DNA of 64,000 bases. Origin: Enoplosus armatus (lineage: Eukaryota > Chordata > Actinopteri > Centrarchiformes > Enoplosidae). The stretch is taken from positions 3,579,608-3,643,607 of the forward strand of contig NC_092184.1 of NCBI RefSeq assembly GCF_043641665.1, read 5' to 3'. Of this stretch, positions 12,801 to 22,756 are shown one piece after another. The translations under genes were made by a program, and so were the position numbers. Within the stretch, counting starts at the first letter, position 1; each line of letters opens with the position of its first letter. The notes beneath the pieces are model-generated. The model was given only the letters and a program-made list of their open reading frames with translations, made no database searches and was not told where the DNA came from.

Positions 12801-12866
12801 TCCTGCTGGGGCAAAGAGGACGGAGTGAGCTCCTGGTCGCCCTACGAGATCAGGAGGGCCTACTGA
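3811..12866 (+). CDS. pou2af2: POU class 2 homeobox associating factor 2 (OCA-T1), 5 coding exons
   Basis: Joined exons 3811-3820, 4940-5040, 10984-11023, 11228-11532 and 12429-12866 give 894 bases, 297 codons plus stop, in one frame; human POU2AF2/C11orf53 is close to 290 aa. The protein is a transcriptional coactivator that binds POU2F3 (and other POU2F) on octamer DNA; in mammals it drives the tuft-cell programme. It starts MDTEYSKRVYQGVRVKHT; residues 9-23 are the OCA peptide, nearly identical to the human protein. A following FVQMPGS stretch, YYGMRRPFMSES near residue 57, a central DSYYPETFGDYR, RDSWEQ at the last exon junction and the C-terminus SPYEIRRAY all have human counterparts. 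The middle is Ser/Pro-rich, as expected for a disordered activation region. All junctions have GT-AG signals. Exon 1 was placed by ATG, phase and a CAG|GTAAGA donor, without transcript evidence. pou2af3 follows on the same strand about 3.7 kb downstream. Confidence 0.93.
4717..4724 (-). promoter_or_regulatory. Octamer motif in pou2af2 intron 1
   Basis: Perfect ATTTGCAT, the reverse complement of ATGCAAAT, in intron 1 (3821-4939). The rest of that intron holds an (AAT)n tract near 4270-4293 and a run of 22 C at 4630-4651, and no other recognisable content. Confidence 0.3.
4940..5040 (+). CDS. pou2af2: pou2af2 exon 2, OCA peptide exon
   Basis: The acceptor is a T-rich tract ending CTCCATCTAG and the donor is GTAAGC. 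The exon is 101 bases, phase 1 in and phase 0 out, encoding YSKRVYQGVRVKHTVKDL and the basic tail AEKRSRQTNGPRYS. Confidence 0.93.
9225..9735. repeat. Dispersed fish repeat, copy 1 (TACTTTTACTT-rich family)
   Basis: It shares blocks such as ACTTTACTTGA, TTTATGCTTCTACTCCAC and ACTGGACTAAACTA with segments at 37030-37510, 55040-55640 and 59125-59335. The family looks like a short non-autonomous element. No coding capacity is seen. Confidence 0.6.
9825..9864. repeat. T12-G28 homopolymer tract
   Basis: Twelve T are followed by 28 consecutive G. This is the longest G run in the window and is prone to length error in sequencing. Confidence 0.9.
10984..11023 (+). CDS. pou2af2: pou2af2 exon 3
   Basis: The exon is 40 bases between TCTGTCACAG and GTGAGA. 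It encodes GGSTTPPSFVQMP plus one base of Gly. Phase is 0 in and 1 out, and SFVQMPG matches the human protein. Confidence 0.9.
11083..11124. repeat. Perfect 17-bp inverted repeat in pou2af2 intron 3
   Basis: The left arm AACCGCGTCAAACGCGC (11083-11099) and right arm GCGCGTTTGACGCGGTT (11108-11124) are exact reverse complements around an 8-base loop. The element sits mid-way in a 204-base intron and could form a GC-rich hairpin in DNA or pre-mRNA. Confidence 0.9.
11228..11532 (+). CDS. pou2af2: pou2af2 exon 4
   Basis: The acceptor is a C-tract ending CCGCAG and the donor is GTACGA. The 305-base exon encodes SHVLQSYYGMRRPF through GESSHLFL, rich in Ser, Tyr and Pro. Phase is 1 in and 0 out. 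Confidence 0.92.
11533..12428. other. pou2af2 intron 4
   Basis: An 896-base intron with a run of 20 G at 11674-11693 and no other recognisable element. Confidence 0.8.
12429..12866 (+). CDS. pou2af2: pou2af2 exon 5 with stop codon
   Basis: The acceptor is CTGCCCCAG. The exon begins RDSWEQSVPEP and ends SPYEIRRAY-stop, both matching the human C-terminal exon. The coding part is 146 codons including TGA. Confidence 0.93.
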   Translation, partial: RDSWEQSVPEPVSQVEALCPDSLASVNVPPSMPSPEHPGSPSQYRSPSRGSSMGPVSSGQHYTLHSMEDAHYHPLTTSSSYPAPSASFACPPYMGSPVSDLVSKMVTEEVADGHAGLPASGEAHSCWGKEDGVSSWSPYEIRRAY

Positions 12867-13481
12867 CTGGATGACGGGCCTGAGGCTCGGAGTGAACAAG
12901 AAGATGGAGGTTTCACAGACAATTAAACAATGAACTCAACAGGCACTTGACAGTACAGAGAAAACCCACTCAGTCAAGCAGCTGTGGAGTGTTTTGTTGA
13001 AAGGACAATTCCAGTGCATTTACAAAGAGAAGATTCAAGTTTGAATATGTTGTTAGGAGTGTGGTAGCCTTCGTCGACCCCTATTACAGCCTGATCTGAG
13101 GGGAAATTCCTACTTATATATATAAAAAGGTGTCCTTTGTGTTTGATTTGTATAAAAAAGAAATAAGCCTTAAAACTGAAAAACAAACAAACAAAAATAG
13201 ATAGTAGTGATGTAGTAAAGCCAATAAAATAGGGCTGTGACTTTGATGGCGTGTAATATGAGGACTTGTGCGTGTTGTAATGTTGTAATGTGAACATGTA
13301 ACATGCTAAAGACCCTTAAACTTACACGGTGTAAGTGGTACTTTTGCAGTTGCCGGTGGGTACAGGGTAGGACTGTGGAGTGTGTACAGTACATATTATG
13401 TCCACATATTTGTGTTTAGGTAAAACATAAACACGCAGGTAGGTTTTGTATAGTGTATTTAACGGCACTATAACCAATAAA
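12867..13481 (+). other. pou2af2: pou2af2 3' UTR with candidate polyadenylation signals
   Basis: AATAAA hexamers occur at 13223-13228 and 13476-13481, after the TGA at 12864-12866. Which one is used cannot be told from sequence. Confidence 0.5.
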
Positions 13482-14289
13482 CAGTTAGTCGACTGCACAG
13501 GACAGGCCTCTCGCCAGCCTGAGTTAGCTGTTTAACACCACGCGCTGCGCTTGAGGATTCATGAAAACTAGTTAGCCCACGAGCAGAGGAGTCAGGATAC
13601 ATAGCTGAAAGTACAAGATACATGGTTGAAACGTCCGTCTGGTAAGGGTTAAGCAGTGTGAAGGCAAACTTGACCAAACGTACTGGAAGAAAAGACCAAT
13701 CCTAAATATTGTCAACTCCCAGGATCACTTTGTTTCCAGTGAAAAAACATTGCGACAGCATCCACTTTTACAGAAGACGTAGTGTTATTTAACACCCTGT
13801 TTAATATCAATTCAAGTGAACACATCTGGGACGCGACTGGCGGTGGTGATGACGGGGCGGTGGACAGAATCTCGTGGGTCAGGTTGTTAGATATGGCTTG
13901 GTACAGAATTAGATAAATATATATAAGGTAGGTGAAGAAAATAAAGTGAAACACTCGAGAGCTGATGATGTTTCAATCCTTATCATTGCAATGAATTAGC
14001 TGTTCGGTGCACATAAATATACTTCTCACTGAAGTGAGGTCTGGTATTTGTTCGGGCAATGACTCCATAGTGTGTTGGAAATCATTTGAGATGATAATGC
14101 ATCCTTTGTGTTATTTCAAATTTTTAGTTTAAAAAAAATTGGCCAATTGGTTGGTTTTAAGTGGTTTTAAGTGTCTATGAATTACAAGTTATACAATATT
14201 TAAACACTGGCCGGTGTCGCAGCAAATGTATTTAACTGTGTATACATTTACCGGTAAGCTTAAAACGGTTTAGAAATACATATAGGTAT

Positions 14290-14525
14290 GGTTATTTATG
14301 ATAATATGTATATGTTATAGTGTGTTATCGAACATTTATTAACCGTCTGTGCACCAGTTATGAATGCTTCATGGAAGGAGTTAACAAAGACCTTAATAAA
14401 CACTTACAATATATCCTTACATCTGCCTACAACCACACTACAGTGTGTCATAAACCACTGAATCATTGTTTGTATATACTGCTTATGAACACTAAGTACA
14501 GGGGGTTAAAATAAAGTGTAACCCA
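14290..14525. repeat. Probable non-autonomous DNA transposon relic
   Basis: It ends in AAAATAAAGTGTAACCC, resembling the common fish terminal inverted repeat GGTTACACTTTA in reverse. Internal text with TTATTAACC and TTATGAACAC recalls related segments near 31040-31280 and 33929-34000. Family not named. Confidence 0.4.
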
Positions 14526-14796
14526 AAAGGCTTTTAGACATGATCCGTCTTCTGCATCGAGCTTTTTCAATCAGACAACTGACAAAAAAAAAAATCAAAC
14601 TGGTTCATATTTGTTGTCACTTTATGTTCAGCATCTGTGTGATTAGGATTGTTAATGGACTGCAGCTTCCTCAGTCGACCTTCTATTAAATTACACACAA
14701 CTGTTTTAATTGAGAAAGTCATCCCAGTATTGCTTTTTTGGGGGGATTAAATACCTTTTTTTTTTTACCTAGAAATCAACTGCAATCAAAGTAACA

Positions 14797-14798
<2 letters not shown>

Positions 14799-14835
<37 letters not shown>
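14799..14835. repeat. (GT)n microsatellite
   Basis: About 18 uninterrupted TG units. Confidence 0.9.
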
Positions 14836-14837
<2 letters not shown>

Positions 14838-15025
14838 CTATAACAAACCACTTTCCAACATTATATAGTATTCGAAATGTTTTATTTTTGGATCAAGAAT
14901 TAAAAAAAAAAAAAAAATTGCAGTAAACGTTCTTCGTTTTATCAAACTTAAAAGTCAAAGTTAAACACTGTTTCACGCACGCAGACGTCAGGGCAGGTCA
15001 GCTGCGTGCAGGCGTTCTGACTTGT

Positions 15026-15042
15026 GGCCACTAGGTGGAGCC
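15026..15042 (+). promoter_or_regulatory. CTCF-like motif between pou2af2 and pou2af3
   Basis: GGCCACTAGGTGGAGCC fits the CTCF core CCAC(C/T)AG(G/A)(G/T)GGC except for A in place of the last core C. Moderate match only. Confidence 0.3.
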
Positions 15043-16619
15043 CCTGCACCACTGCCGCAGCAGGAGGAGAGGGTGAAAAGCCGTGAAAACGTGATGGGAG
15101 ACCGGAGACCAGAGAGCAGGGATGAAGACAAGTTTGCGTCTGTGTACCGTAATTAAGAGGAAGCTGTATGAAAAGTGCGTGAGATCACCAAAGAGCGCGT
15201 TTAAAGAGGCGAATATGGAACACAAACATGTCACATTGGTCCAAATCTTACATTTTCTTTATGTAGTGGGGACACTAGCACTACTACTACTACTACTAAT
15301 ACAAATACTACTACCTGCTACTGCAACAAATAATAATAATAATCATATAGTAATAATATCTACAACAGCCATGCTAATTACAGTAATAATAATAATAATA
15401 CCTGGGAATAGTCTAATGAATAACCTTTGACCAGTTTGAGATATAAAAGTGCTCCAGATGTTTACAGCTGGATGAACAGAACATCATTATTGTGTAAGAA
15501 GTTTTGTTATTTCTAATTATTCTTATCAACTTATCATGTACGCCCCCAAATTCTTAAAAGAAATAATAATAAAAGTCTATTGCAACATTTTGTACAGGCC
15601 GATGTGAATATATTGCTGCTGTCTGATGTGCAGACAGAGCCACCAAAGCTCTTGATGCAACCTTCTGACTTATTAAAAAAAAATAAATAAAACAAAATAA
15701 ACGCCTGTTAGCTTCAATCAGCTGTGGCAAACGTGTGTGGAAGGGATGTGTTGCTGAAATAAGAAGGTACGTCGAAATATTCGAATCCCTGCCAAAAACT
15801 GTGGCTCCTCGCCGGGAGACGTCTCCTTATTCTGGAACAAATGATTTCCTTTTGATCATTAAAAGTCTCCAAAAGAGCACGAAAGCCCAGAGCTGCTGAG
15901 CCCTCTGCCTGCAGCCCTCGGCAGGTGAGTGCACTCACAGCACTCGCATTGGAGGAGCTCAGGGCCTGCGATGGCAAAGATGGCCACTGGCCTTTGCCAC
16001 GCCCACTTCTTCTCCACTTTTATGCGTTTATCCCTGAAATAAAGCTTAAAAATATGTTTGAATGTGTCGCCGGCGTGCAGGGGGGCCGCAGTGCACGCGT
16101 GGCCACGGGTGCGAGGTGAATTGCGGTGTGTGAGTGGCGCACAGGAGGCACCCAGTGCTGTAGTGCTTAATGAGGGGGTGTGATGCTCTGATATTGCAAA
16201 AGGAGGATAAAATTAATAAAAGTATGGTTTCTTTTCGGTCAAAGTGTGAAATACTGTTATATTACATTAAAGTAGAGCTTATACAATGTCCATGCGTGGT
16301 GATTTTTATTGAAAAATCGATATAAGTCAGTTGCTTCTGAATATTCAAATTGAAAGTAACGCGCAATCAAATCATTGTCAAATCATTGAGTTCTAGGGGT
16401 TTTAAATAGTAGGCATGGAGGGAGAAAATCTCAAACTAATATGTCCCCAGCTACATTACAATATTGTTGTATGCTCTGACTCTGCTGTAAGACATTTGTG
16501 TTGAGGTTTTTGGAGACTTTTGCACAATTTTCGTTCTTGGCCATTTTGCTGAGGCAGAAAAGGACGTTGTGGAGTCCCACAGGTCTTCTCCAGGGAGCCT
16601 CTCTTCATCTGTAGCCATC

Positions 16620-16626
16620 ATGTCTG
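16620..16626 (+). CDS. pou2af3: pou2af3 coding exon 1 (micro-exon, start codon)
   Basis: ATGTCTG followed by GTAAGT encodes M-S plus the first base of Asp, which exon 2 completes. A is at -3 (CATCATGT). The phase and the resulting MSDKPRVYQG support it. Confidence 0.82.
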
Positions 16627-19600
16627 GTAAGTTTCACGCCGGATTTTCATCTGGAAATCATTTTTTTTTTTGTAGTATTTTCTCCTGTTAGACAGAAAAA
16701 GAGAAAAGAGAGTTGTGGGGGGGGGGGGGGGGAAGAGAGGGGGGGGGGGGTGTTTAGTGGCAAAATTAAAAGCACACAGGTGCACCCATAGGTGTTCATT
16801 TCACAGCAAATCTAAATGTTATAGAAATGTATAAGATGAGCAACAGTAAATTTAGATGTTCAAGTGATGAATCTTTGCACTTTAATGCCACCTGTTTCCC
16901 AGTTGGTGGGTGGATCAGGAGAGCCGGCTTTCCCCCATTCAATCAGTCCTGTTCAGCTTTACCGACTTTTATGGATTTATACTATGCTGAATTCCTATGA
17001 CCACCGTCTGCCGACACGCACGCCGGGACACGTCGATCATTTTCTGTTTTATCATCAAAGATGAATTGGCCCCGCTACTAGAACTAATCTCTCAGCCGGA
17101 ACCCCTCTGCCTCTGCCCGGGCTGCTTGTGCGTAACAGGCGGTTATGTGGAACCGCGTTCGAGTGGGATGTGTCTGCCGCGCGTGATTTTGTCCCACTAT
17201 TTGCCACATTTAAGACAAATCATCAAGTAGCGTTTTGGCTGTATGAATATTTATCAGCCGAGGCTTCGTCTCCTTATCAAATCGCCTCGCCACTCCTGGG
17301 TGCATTGAATTACGCCTTTAGGCCTAAACGACGTGCACCTATGCGAGGCGTTCTCCTCTGGGCTCCTTAATCGAGCTTCACCTATAGGATAAAATAAGGC
17401 GAATTATTGCCTGTATACGCTCCGTAGATTTTCCACTGTCCCATATTCAAGATGAGAGAGAGAGAGAGAGGGGGGGGGGGGTGTAGGGGTGATTTGAATA
17501 AAGTTACAGAGATTGGAGTAGAGCTTTGGTTTGAATTATAAGCAGCATGAGGCTGAAAATGCCCTCGAAATGTTCCACAAGACAACAACAATCCGGCCGA
17601 GGCTGAATGCCGGGGCACGCGTAAAGAGTGAACAGTGTTTTCACGGACGGCCGTGGCGCCGATTTTACCGACACCAACTTCACCTCGGTGTCGAGACTCT
17701 TAAACACAACTCCAGAGCAACCATTTCAATCACTGCGACAAGGTTGAAGTTTGATTTGCCGATCGGCGTGCGGACTCTTTTCGGCTCTTTGTTCGTGCGT
17801 TTTACGCGGTCGCCCCCGAGCAGCCTTAAATCCAACTTTGCCCAACGATTCCAACACGCATCCCAACCTCTAGCTCGACCCGGGCCCGCCATTTCACCCG
17901 TCATTCTATCGTTTATGATCAGAAATATGTACTTACGGTGGCGCATTTTGTGCCGCTTTCCTTTGTTCCTGGTCTGGGCGGGGTGGCTCTGGGACGCGGA
18001 TCACACACACACACACACACACAGGCTGCAGTGAAAGAGTCTGCTGGCGGCGTAATAGGAAGCGCCGAGCCTTGTGGTGCCGTAAAGAGGGACCTCTAAC
18101 CGGGTGCACTCGGGGGCGAAAAGACCCGGAGCCACAGCGCGCACAGAGCGCCGAAAATGCACTTTTACGCACCGCGGATTTGGACACAACTTCGGACATT
18201 CAAACGTTACACACAGTCCAAAGTACACCTTGTTGTTTATCAGAGCATGTTATATGTTTTACCAGCGTTTCCTACCAATAAACAGGCTTACATTCAACAC
18301 TTTATTGGGGTGTAGGACAATAACCATGTCATGGAGAGACTGCAGCTTATTGGGGGGAGAAAAGAAAGTGTGACATTTCATTTTTTGAATTTGAGGGAAA
18401 GAAACATTGCTGGCTTAAACTGAGGGAGGTAGGAGGGTAAGGGAGAGGGGGGGGGGGGGGCGGTATGGTGGGTAGAAAGGAGAGGAATCAGTGTCTGCTA
18501 TTGTCTGCACCAGCGGAGGGTATTTAGTAAACATGAGTGACATGCTGTTCTCTTTATGCAGATAAGCCGAGGGTGTACCAGGGCGTCCGAGTGAAGACCA
18601 CGGTCAAAGAGCTGCTGCAGAGGCACAGAGCCCGAGAGGCCAACAGCAAAAAAGTCAAAACGGTAACCACCACCACCACCACCCCCCCTCCCACACACAC
18701 ACACACACACACACCCACAGAGTCACTGAGCAAAGCAATAAACTGCCCCTGTAGATGATTGACTGCCCCTCCAGTAGTAAACATCCTAACGTTTTTTTTT
18801 TTAAACAAATCCATTAAGCACGCATGCGCACACACACTTGATTTGCAGTGGGAAACAAAAAAAAACAAAAAAAAAAACACTAAATGTCTGAACAAGAAAG
18901 TCAAATCCAAAATGTTCTGACAATATCTAATAATCTTGTCTCCCTCCCTCCCTCCTCTCCCCCATCTCCCTCTGCCCCCTCCCGGTCGACAGATAGCCCA
19001 GGCTTGCTTGGATCTTCAGGATCTTTGCGCGTCCACTCTTCCACGTAAGTTTACCCAGCAGCAGCATCCAAGTCCACTGTCTCTAATGTCAAATAAATCA
19101 GCCGAAGCTACATATCTGCTGCAGCATTTGACTCCAACCTGACCTAAAGCAATCGCGGGCTGCACCTGCGCTGTGCTATGCGCAGTTTGCAAAGCCAAGT
19201 CAGAATTTGCATGCAGTTTGCAATGATCCAAATTAAAAATCCCCACTTCACCACAGCTAGAACTCCCATAGTTTAGTAAGCGACTGGAACAAAAAAAAAA
19301 AACCCGCACTGGTTGCAGCCAGAAAACAAAAGCAGATACTGTTGTTGGGATTCATCGAAAAGAAGCCAAGTCAAAAACAGATTTGCACTCCTTGGCAACC
19401 TGCTCTGACCCCCGCCGCCCCCCACCCCCCACCCCTTCCAACAACAACAAAAAAAAAAAAAAAAACAGGAACAAAATACTCACATGAACGCCCCAGTCAT
19501 GACCCCAGAAACTGGTCTATCTTAGGCTACTTGTAATGCAATTCTGGTCAACTATTGACAGCTCCATTCCAAAAGTGCAGGGTCCCTTCTTATAAACGAA

Positions 19601-21279
19601 GGCTTACATTCAAATGTGTTGGCTGATGGTGTCATGACATCACTCCCTGAACTTATAGGTCTATTTAAATGTCTTCCTGTGGTCTGTCCCTGAGCCCTGT
19701 CTGAATGCGCTCTTGGAGATATGTGTCCCCCTTGCCCATTCATTCTTTATGTAAGTAGATTAGGCCTAAAAAAAAAACATTTTAAATGCATCATAAGTCC
19801 TGACAGGATCTATTTTCAAACTTTGGTGTGTAGCCGATATGTCGGTTAATATGTATCACAGGCATGTAACCATTCACATGTAACCCCCCCCCCCCTTTTT
19901 TTTCTCTTTTTTTTATTTGATATCTTTAATGTAATTTGTATATTTAATTCCGTTAGGTCTCTATGTGGACCCTCCTCCCGCCATTCCCCCAGCTGACGCG
20001 AGCAGCTGTGGCTCGCGAGCCCTCCAGCTGCGCGCCGCCTCGTTCCCCGTCCCTGACAGCTCGTGCAACATCCAGATGCAGGGGAGCACCTTTAACGACA
20101 TCCAGCAGCAGTTTGGGGACATGATGTTGCCCGGCAACGGCTACGGTGGCCATAACAGCAGCAGCACCGGCTGCGGCGGCGGTAGCTACAGCGCCTCCCT
20201 GCCTCCCCCTCCCACCTTCCCGCTGCCCTGGTGCCACGGACTATCCTCTGACGCGGACTACTTTGGCCATGGGACGGTAGGTTTCTCCCACTGACACTAA
20301 CTCCATTCAAAAAATATATAATTTTTTAAAGAGGTTGTCATTTGTGGTCAGTTATAAACAGCCTATGTAGAAAGACGACCCCTGTCTTTATTTATAGGGT
20401 CTCTTCGTATATTCGGCACATACGTAGGCTATATAATCAATCCATGATTTTTGCAATCAAATGTAAATGATAAAAAATGACAGTTTGGTAATCAGGATTA
20501 TGCTGAATAGGAGAGTGTTTTCAGTCCTCTGGTAAATACCATAATAACTATGGTCTTAACGATTTCTAACACCTCAGGCACTATTAAATAGTGTACTTTT
20601 GGAATAGAGGTTTGGCATTACTGTTTCTGTCCTTATCAGAGAGCTGTGTTGTTGTTTTTTTTGCAGACTTGTTTTTGCCATAGTAGTCCAGTAGTCCAAT
20701 GGGAGTATATAACAGCGAGTTTATCTGTAACAAAATGCTTAAATACAGCCTAAGTAAAATTCCATATATAGCCTCCATATGACTGGAGGAACATTATTGT
20801 TTCTGTAGCTTTGATAGAGGGATAATTAGCCTAATTCACAAATAAAAACACCTCTCCCTGGTGACATTTCCAAACTGGTGCTCAAAAATGATCCTCACCA
20901 TCCATCGTGTCTTCTTCTCTTCCAGGCTCCCTGCTCATCACCGGAGTCCCTGAAGCTCTGCAACCCCGTTGATCACAACAGTTACTCGCCGCAGGACTCT
21001 TTCTCCTCCTCCTCCTCTTCCTCCTGCTACGACTCACCCACGAGGATGGAGTCCGGCTACCACGGCTTCCCCTCAGAGCACTACCACTATCAGCACTGCA
21101 ACCTCCAGGACAGTTACTGCCTGCCCCACTGTTGGCCAGGTCAGCAGGAGAGCTTCTCCGGCCCTGAATACGCACCTTACTACAACCCCACAGACTATCC
21201 ATACACCTGTCCCGTGGAAGAGAACTATTTCAAGAGGGATTTGCAGATGAGCTCCGAAATGTGCTACAACATACTATGA
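16620..21279 (+). CDS. pou2af3: POU class 2 homeobox associating factor 3 (OCA-T2), 5 coding exons
   Basis: Joined exons 16620-16626, 18562-18662, 18993-19044, 19957-20276 and 20926-21279 give 834 bases, 277 codons plus stop. The product begins MSDKPRVYQGVRVKTTVKEL, almost the human POU2AF3/COLCA2 N-terminus (MSEKPKVYQGVRVK). Residues 6-21 are the OCA peptide that clamps the POU2F DNA-binding domain on octamer DNA. Further family marks are LYVDPPP at the start of exon 4, a Ser-rich stretch and tyrosine-rich repeats in exon 5 (SGYHGFPSEHYHYQHC, PYYNPTDYPYTC), and a C-terminus of YFKRDLQMSSEMCYNIL (the human end is also KRE..ICY). Gly/Ser/Pro-rich low-complexity regions suggest a disordered activator. 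In mammals it works with POU2F3 in tuft cells. It lies head-to-tail with pou2af2 and has the same exon plan, which fits an old tandem duplication. Confidence 0.93.
16627..18561. other. pou2af3 intron 1 with a CpG-rich block
   Basis: The intron is 1.9 kb. G runs lie at 16717-16732, 16739-16750 and 17470-17480. From about 16980 to 18200 the sequence is unusually rich in CG dinucleotides for intronic DNA and low in simple repeats, apart from (CA)11 at 18001-18022. It could be a conserved regulatory element or alternative promoter. The long open frame across 17531-18034 shows no protein-like homology. Confidence 0.5.
18562..18662 (+). CDS. pou2af3: pou2af3 exon 2, OCA peptide exon
   Basis: The acceptor is TCTTTATGCAG and the donor is GTAACC. 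The exon is 101 bases, the same length and phases (1 in, 0 out) as the pou2af2 OCA exon. It encodes KPRVYQGVRVKTTVKELL and a basic tail HRAREANSKKVKT. Confidence 0.93.
18993..19044 (+). CDS. pou2af3: pou2af3 exon 3
   Basis: The exon is 52 bases between GGTCGACAG and GTAAGT, encoding IAQACLDLQDLCASTLP plus one base of Arg. Phase is 0 in and 1 out, like exon 3 of pou2af2 and pou2af1. The peptide is not obviously conserved, so this exon rests on splice signals and frame closure. Confidence 0.75.
19045..19956. other. pou2af3 intron 3
   Basis: A 912-base intron with a perfect octamer ATTTGCAT at 19205-19212, an A-rich run near 19449-19465 and a C10/T-rich run near 19885-19913 close to the acceptor. 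Confidence 0.7.
19957..20276 (+). CDS. pou2af3: pou2af3 exon 4
   Basis: The acceptor is ATTCCGTTAG and the donor is GTAGGT. The 320-base exon encodes LYVDPPPAIPPADASSCG through SSDADYFGHGT, with a Gly/Ser-rich middle. Confidence 0.9.
20926..21279 (+). CDS. pou2af3: pou2af3 exon 5 with stop codon
   Basis: The acceptor is CTCTTCCAG. The exon starts APCSSPESLKL and ends SSEMCYNIL-stop. It is tyrosine- and serine-rich, with 118 codons including TGA. Confidence 0.93.
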   Translation, partial: APCSSPESLKLCNPVDHNSYSPQDSFSSSSSSSCYDSPTRMESGYHGFPSEHYHYQHCNLQDSYCLPHCWPGQQESFSGPEYAPYYNPTDYPYTCPVEENYFKRDLQMSSEMCYNIL

Positions 21280-21513
21280 TGAGACCTTCACCAGTATTGT
21301 TTTGTCTTTTGACTGTAAATATAATTCTCTTCAAGTTTGCTTGACGGTCCGCTTTGCAGTACAGTGTGTGCTCTGAGTGGCTTTTGCTTTGGTGGAGTGA
21401 GTAGGATGAATGCCGAATGGATGGAAAGGCTGATATTTTTGTACCAATTACTTTTTTTTTTATATCACTTAGATTTATTTTCATACAAATAACTTGTTGC
21501 TGTATTGAATAAA
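21280..21513 (+). other. pou2af3: pou2af3 3' UTR with polyadenylation signal
   Basis: The first AATAAA after the stop is at 21508-21513, in TATTGAATAAAAATG, giving a short 3' UTR of about 250 bases. Confidence 0.6.
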
Positions 21514-22748
21514 AATGTGTTAAACCCAACAATGTGCTTAAAATGAATTTCCCTTTTTGCACGTAGCATTCACACTTTAAGAAGTCAAAAAGCAGACAAG
21601 CACAGTGTAAAAACTGGACGGGCAGGTTCTGTGTCAGTGTCATGGTCTTGGTCATGTTAATCAGTATGCAGTATGCAGGTTGACATTTTGCTCCCTGAAC
21701 AAGCCACCACAGTTATCGTCCATGTTGCTCAACGTCAGGACAGGACAGGTCCTATGGACAGGAAACTGCAAAAATGTGGGAGGAGAGAGAGTAGAAATAA
21801 ACAACGCGGACTGATAACGTGTCGGGGCCGAGCTGTGCTGTAATGCAACACTTGAAGTGAAGGAATCCTGACTCAACTTCACTCGCAGCTGAAGTTTAAA
21901 AGTGTATGGAGAACAGGTTAAAGGTTCAATTCAAATCATGTCGACACGATGAATTATAAATATGGAAGATATATCATTCTGGATAAATATTTGAGAAAAT
22001 TGTTTTGATTTTTTTTTTTTTTTTTGCAAGTTTCCAAATGAAGAACTCAAACAGGCACGAGAGGCTGGGGGTTACATGAAGGAATCATAGAGCATATTTA
22101 TAAAACGCACCAAGGAAGGCTTATGTAACGTCCACATGTCTGTCTTGAGGTGCCATGAGTACTACTGAGGACACTGAGGGCATGTCTGCGGTAATATATC
22201 TGGAAATCTGGTGTGTGTGTGTGTAATGACATAAAGTGGGGTTTACATTTTATTTCACATGTTGTTGGATGTTTTAGGGCTGACTAAATATGCCCAAAAG
22301 GTACAGTTTTTTGGCAAAAGGCTTTGAAACAACATTTACACCATAATGTAGGGAGATACAATTTACAGAAAATGTATTTGAACTGTAATATTGATAAATA
22401 TAATGTGCCTCTTTAAATACTCAAAAAATGTACAGAGTTTGGTTGGTGGCTTGTCAAAAACGCTGTGTGGGGCAAATTTAGGACTTGAAATTTTAATGTC
22501 ATTACCTTTATTTGGCACACGTCTCAAACATTAATCCCAGACACCAGATTTAGCCACCTCTTCCCATCTTGGAAGATAAACACTTCATGGCCTCAGGATC
22601 TCTGAAATCCTGGCTAAGGCCCTCATCAACAGATCCAATGGTTTATACCATAGATCTGCATGACCATATAGGCAGCATAAAACAGCTTAGGCAGCAAGCC
22701 TCCATGTTTCCTTTTCTGCAAATGATCAAATGGATCACACGGTTTCAC

Positions 22749-22756
22749 ATGCAAAT
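22749..22756 (+). promoter_or_regulatory. Octamer motif downstream of pou2af3
   Basis: Perfect ATGCAAAT within CACATGCAAATGAGG, about 1.5 kb 3' of pou2af3. Confidence 0.25.

Larger units (their letters stand above)
13482..16619. other. Intergenic between pou2af2 and pou2af3
   Basis: No gene is supported. The stretch holds a relic resembling non-autonomous DNA transposons (14290-14525, ending in AATAAAGTGTAACCC), a (GT)18 tract at 14799-14835, a CTCF-like motif at 15026-15042 and trinucleotide runs (ACT/AAT) near 15275-15405. Confidence 0.6.

Noticed and set aside
17531..18034. 167-codon open frame in pou2af3 intron 1
   Set aside because: It falls in a CpG-rich block where stops are rare, ends in a CA repeat and shows no homology or conserved motif.
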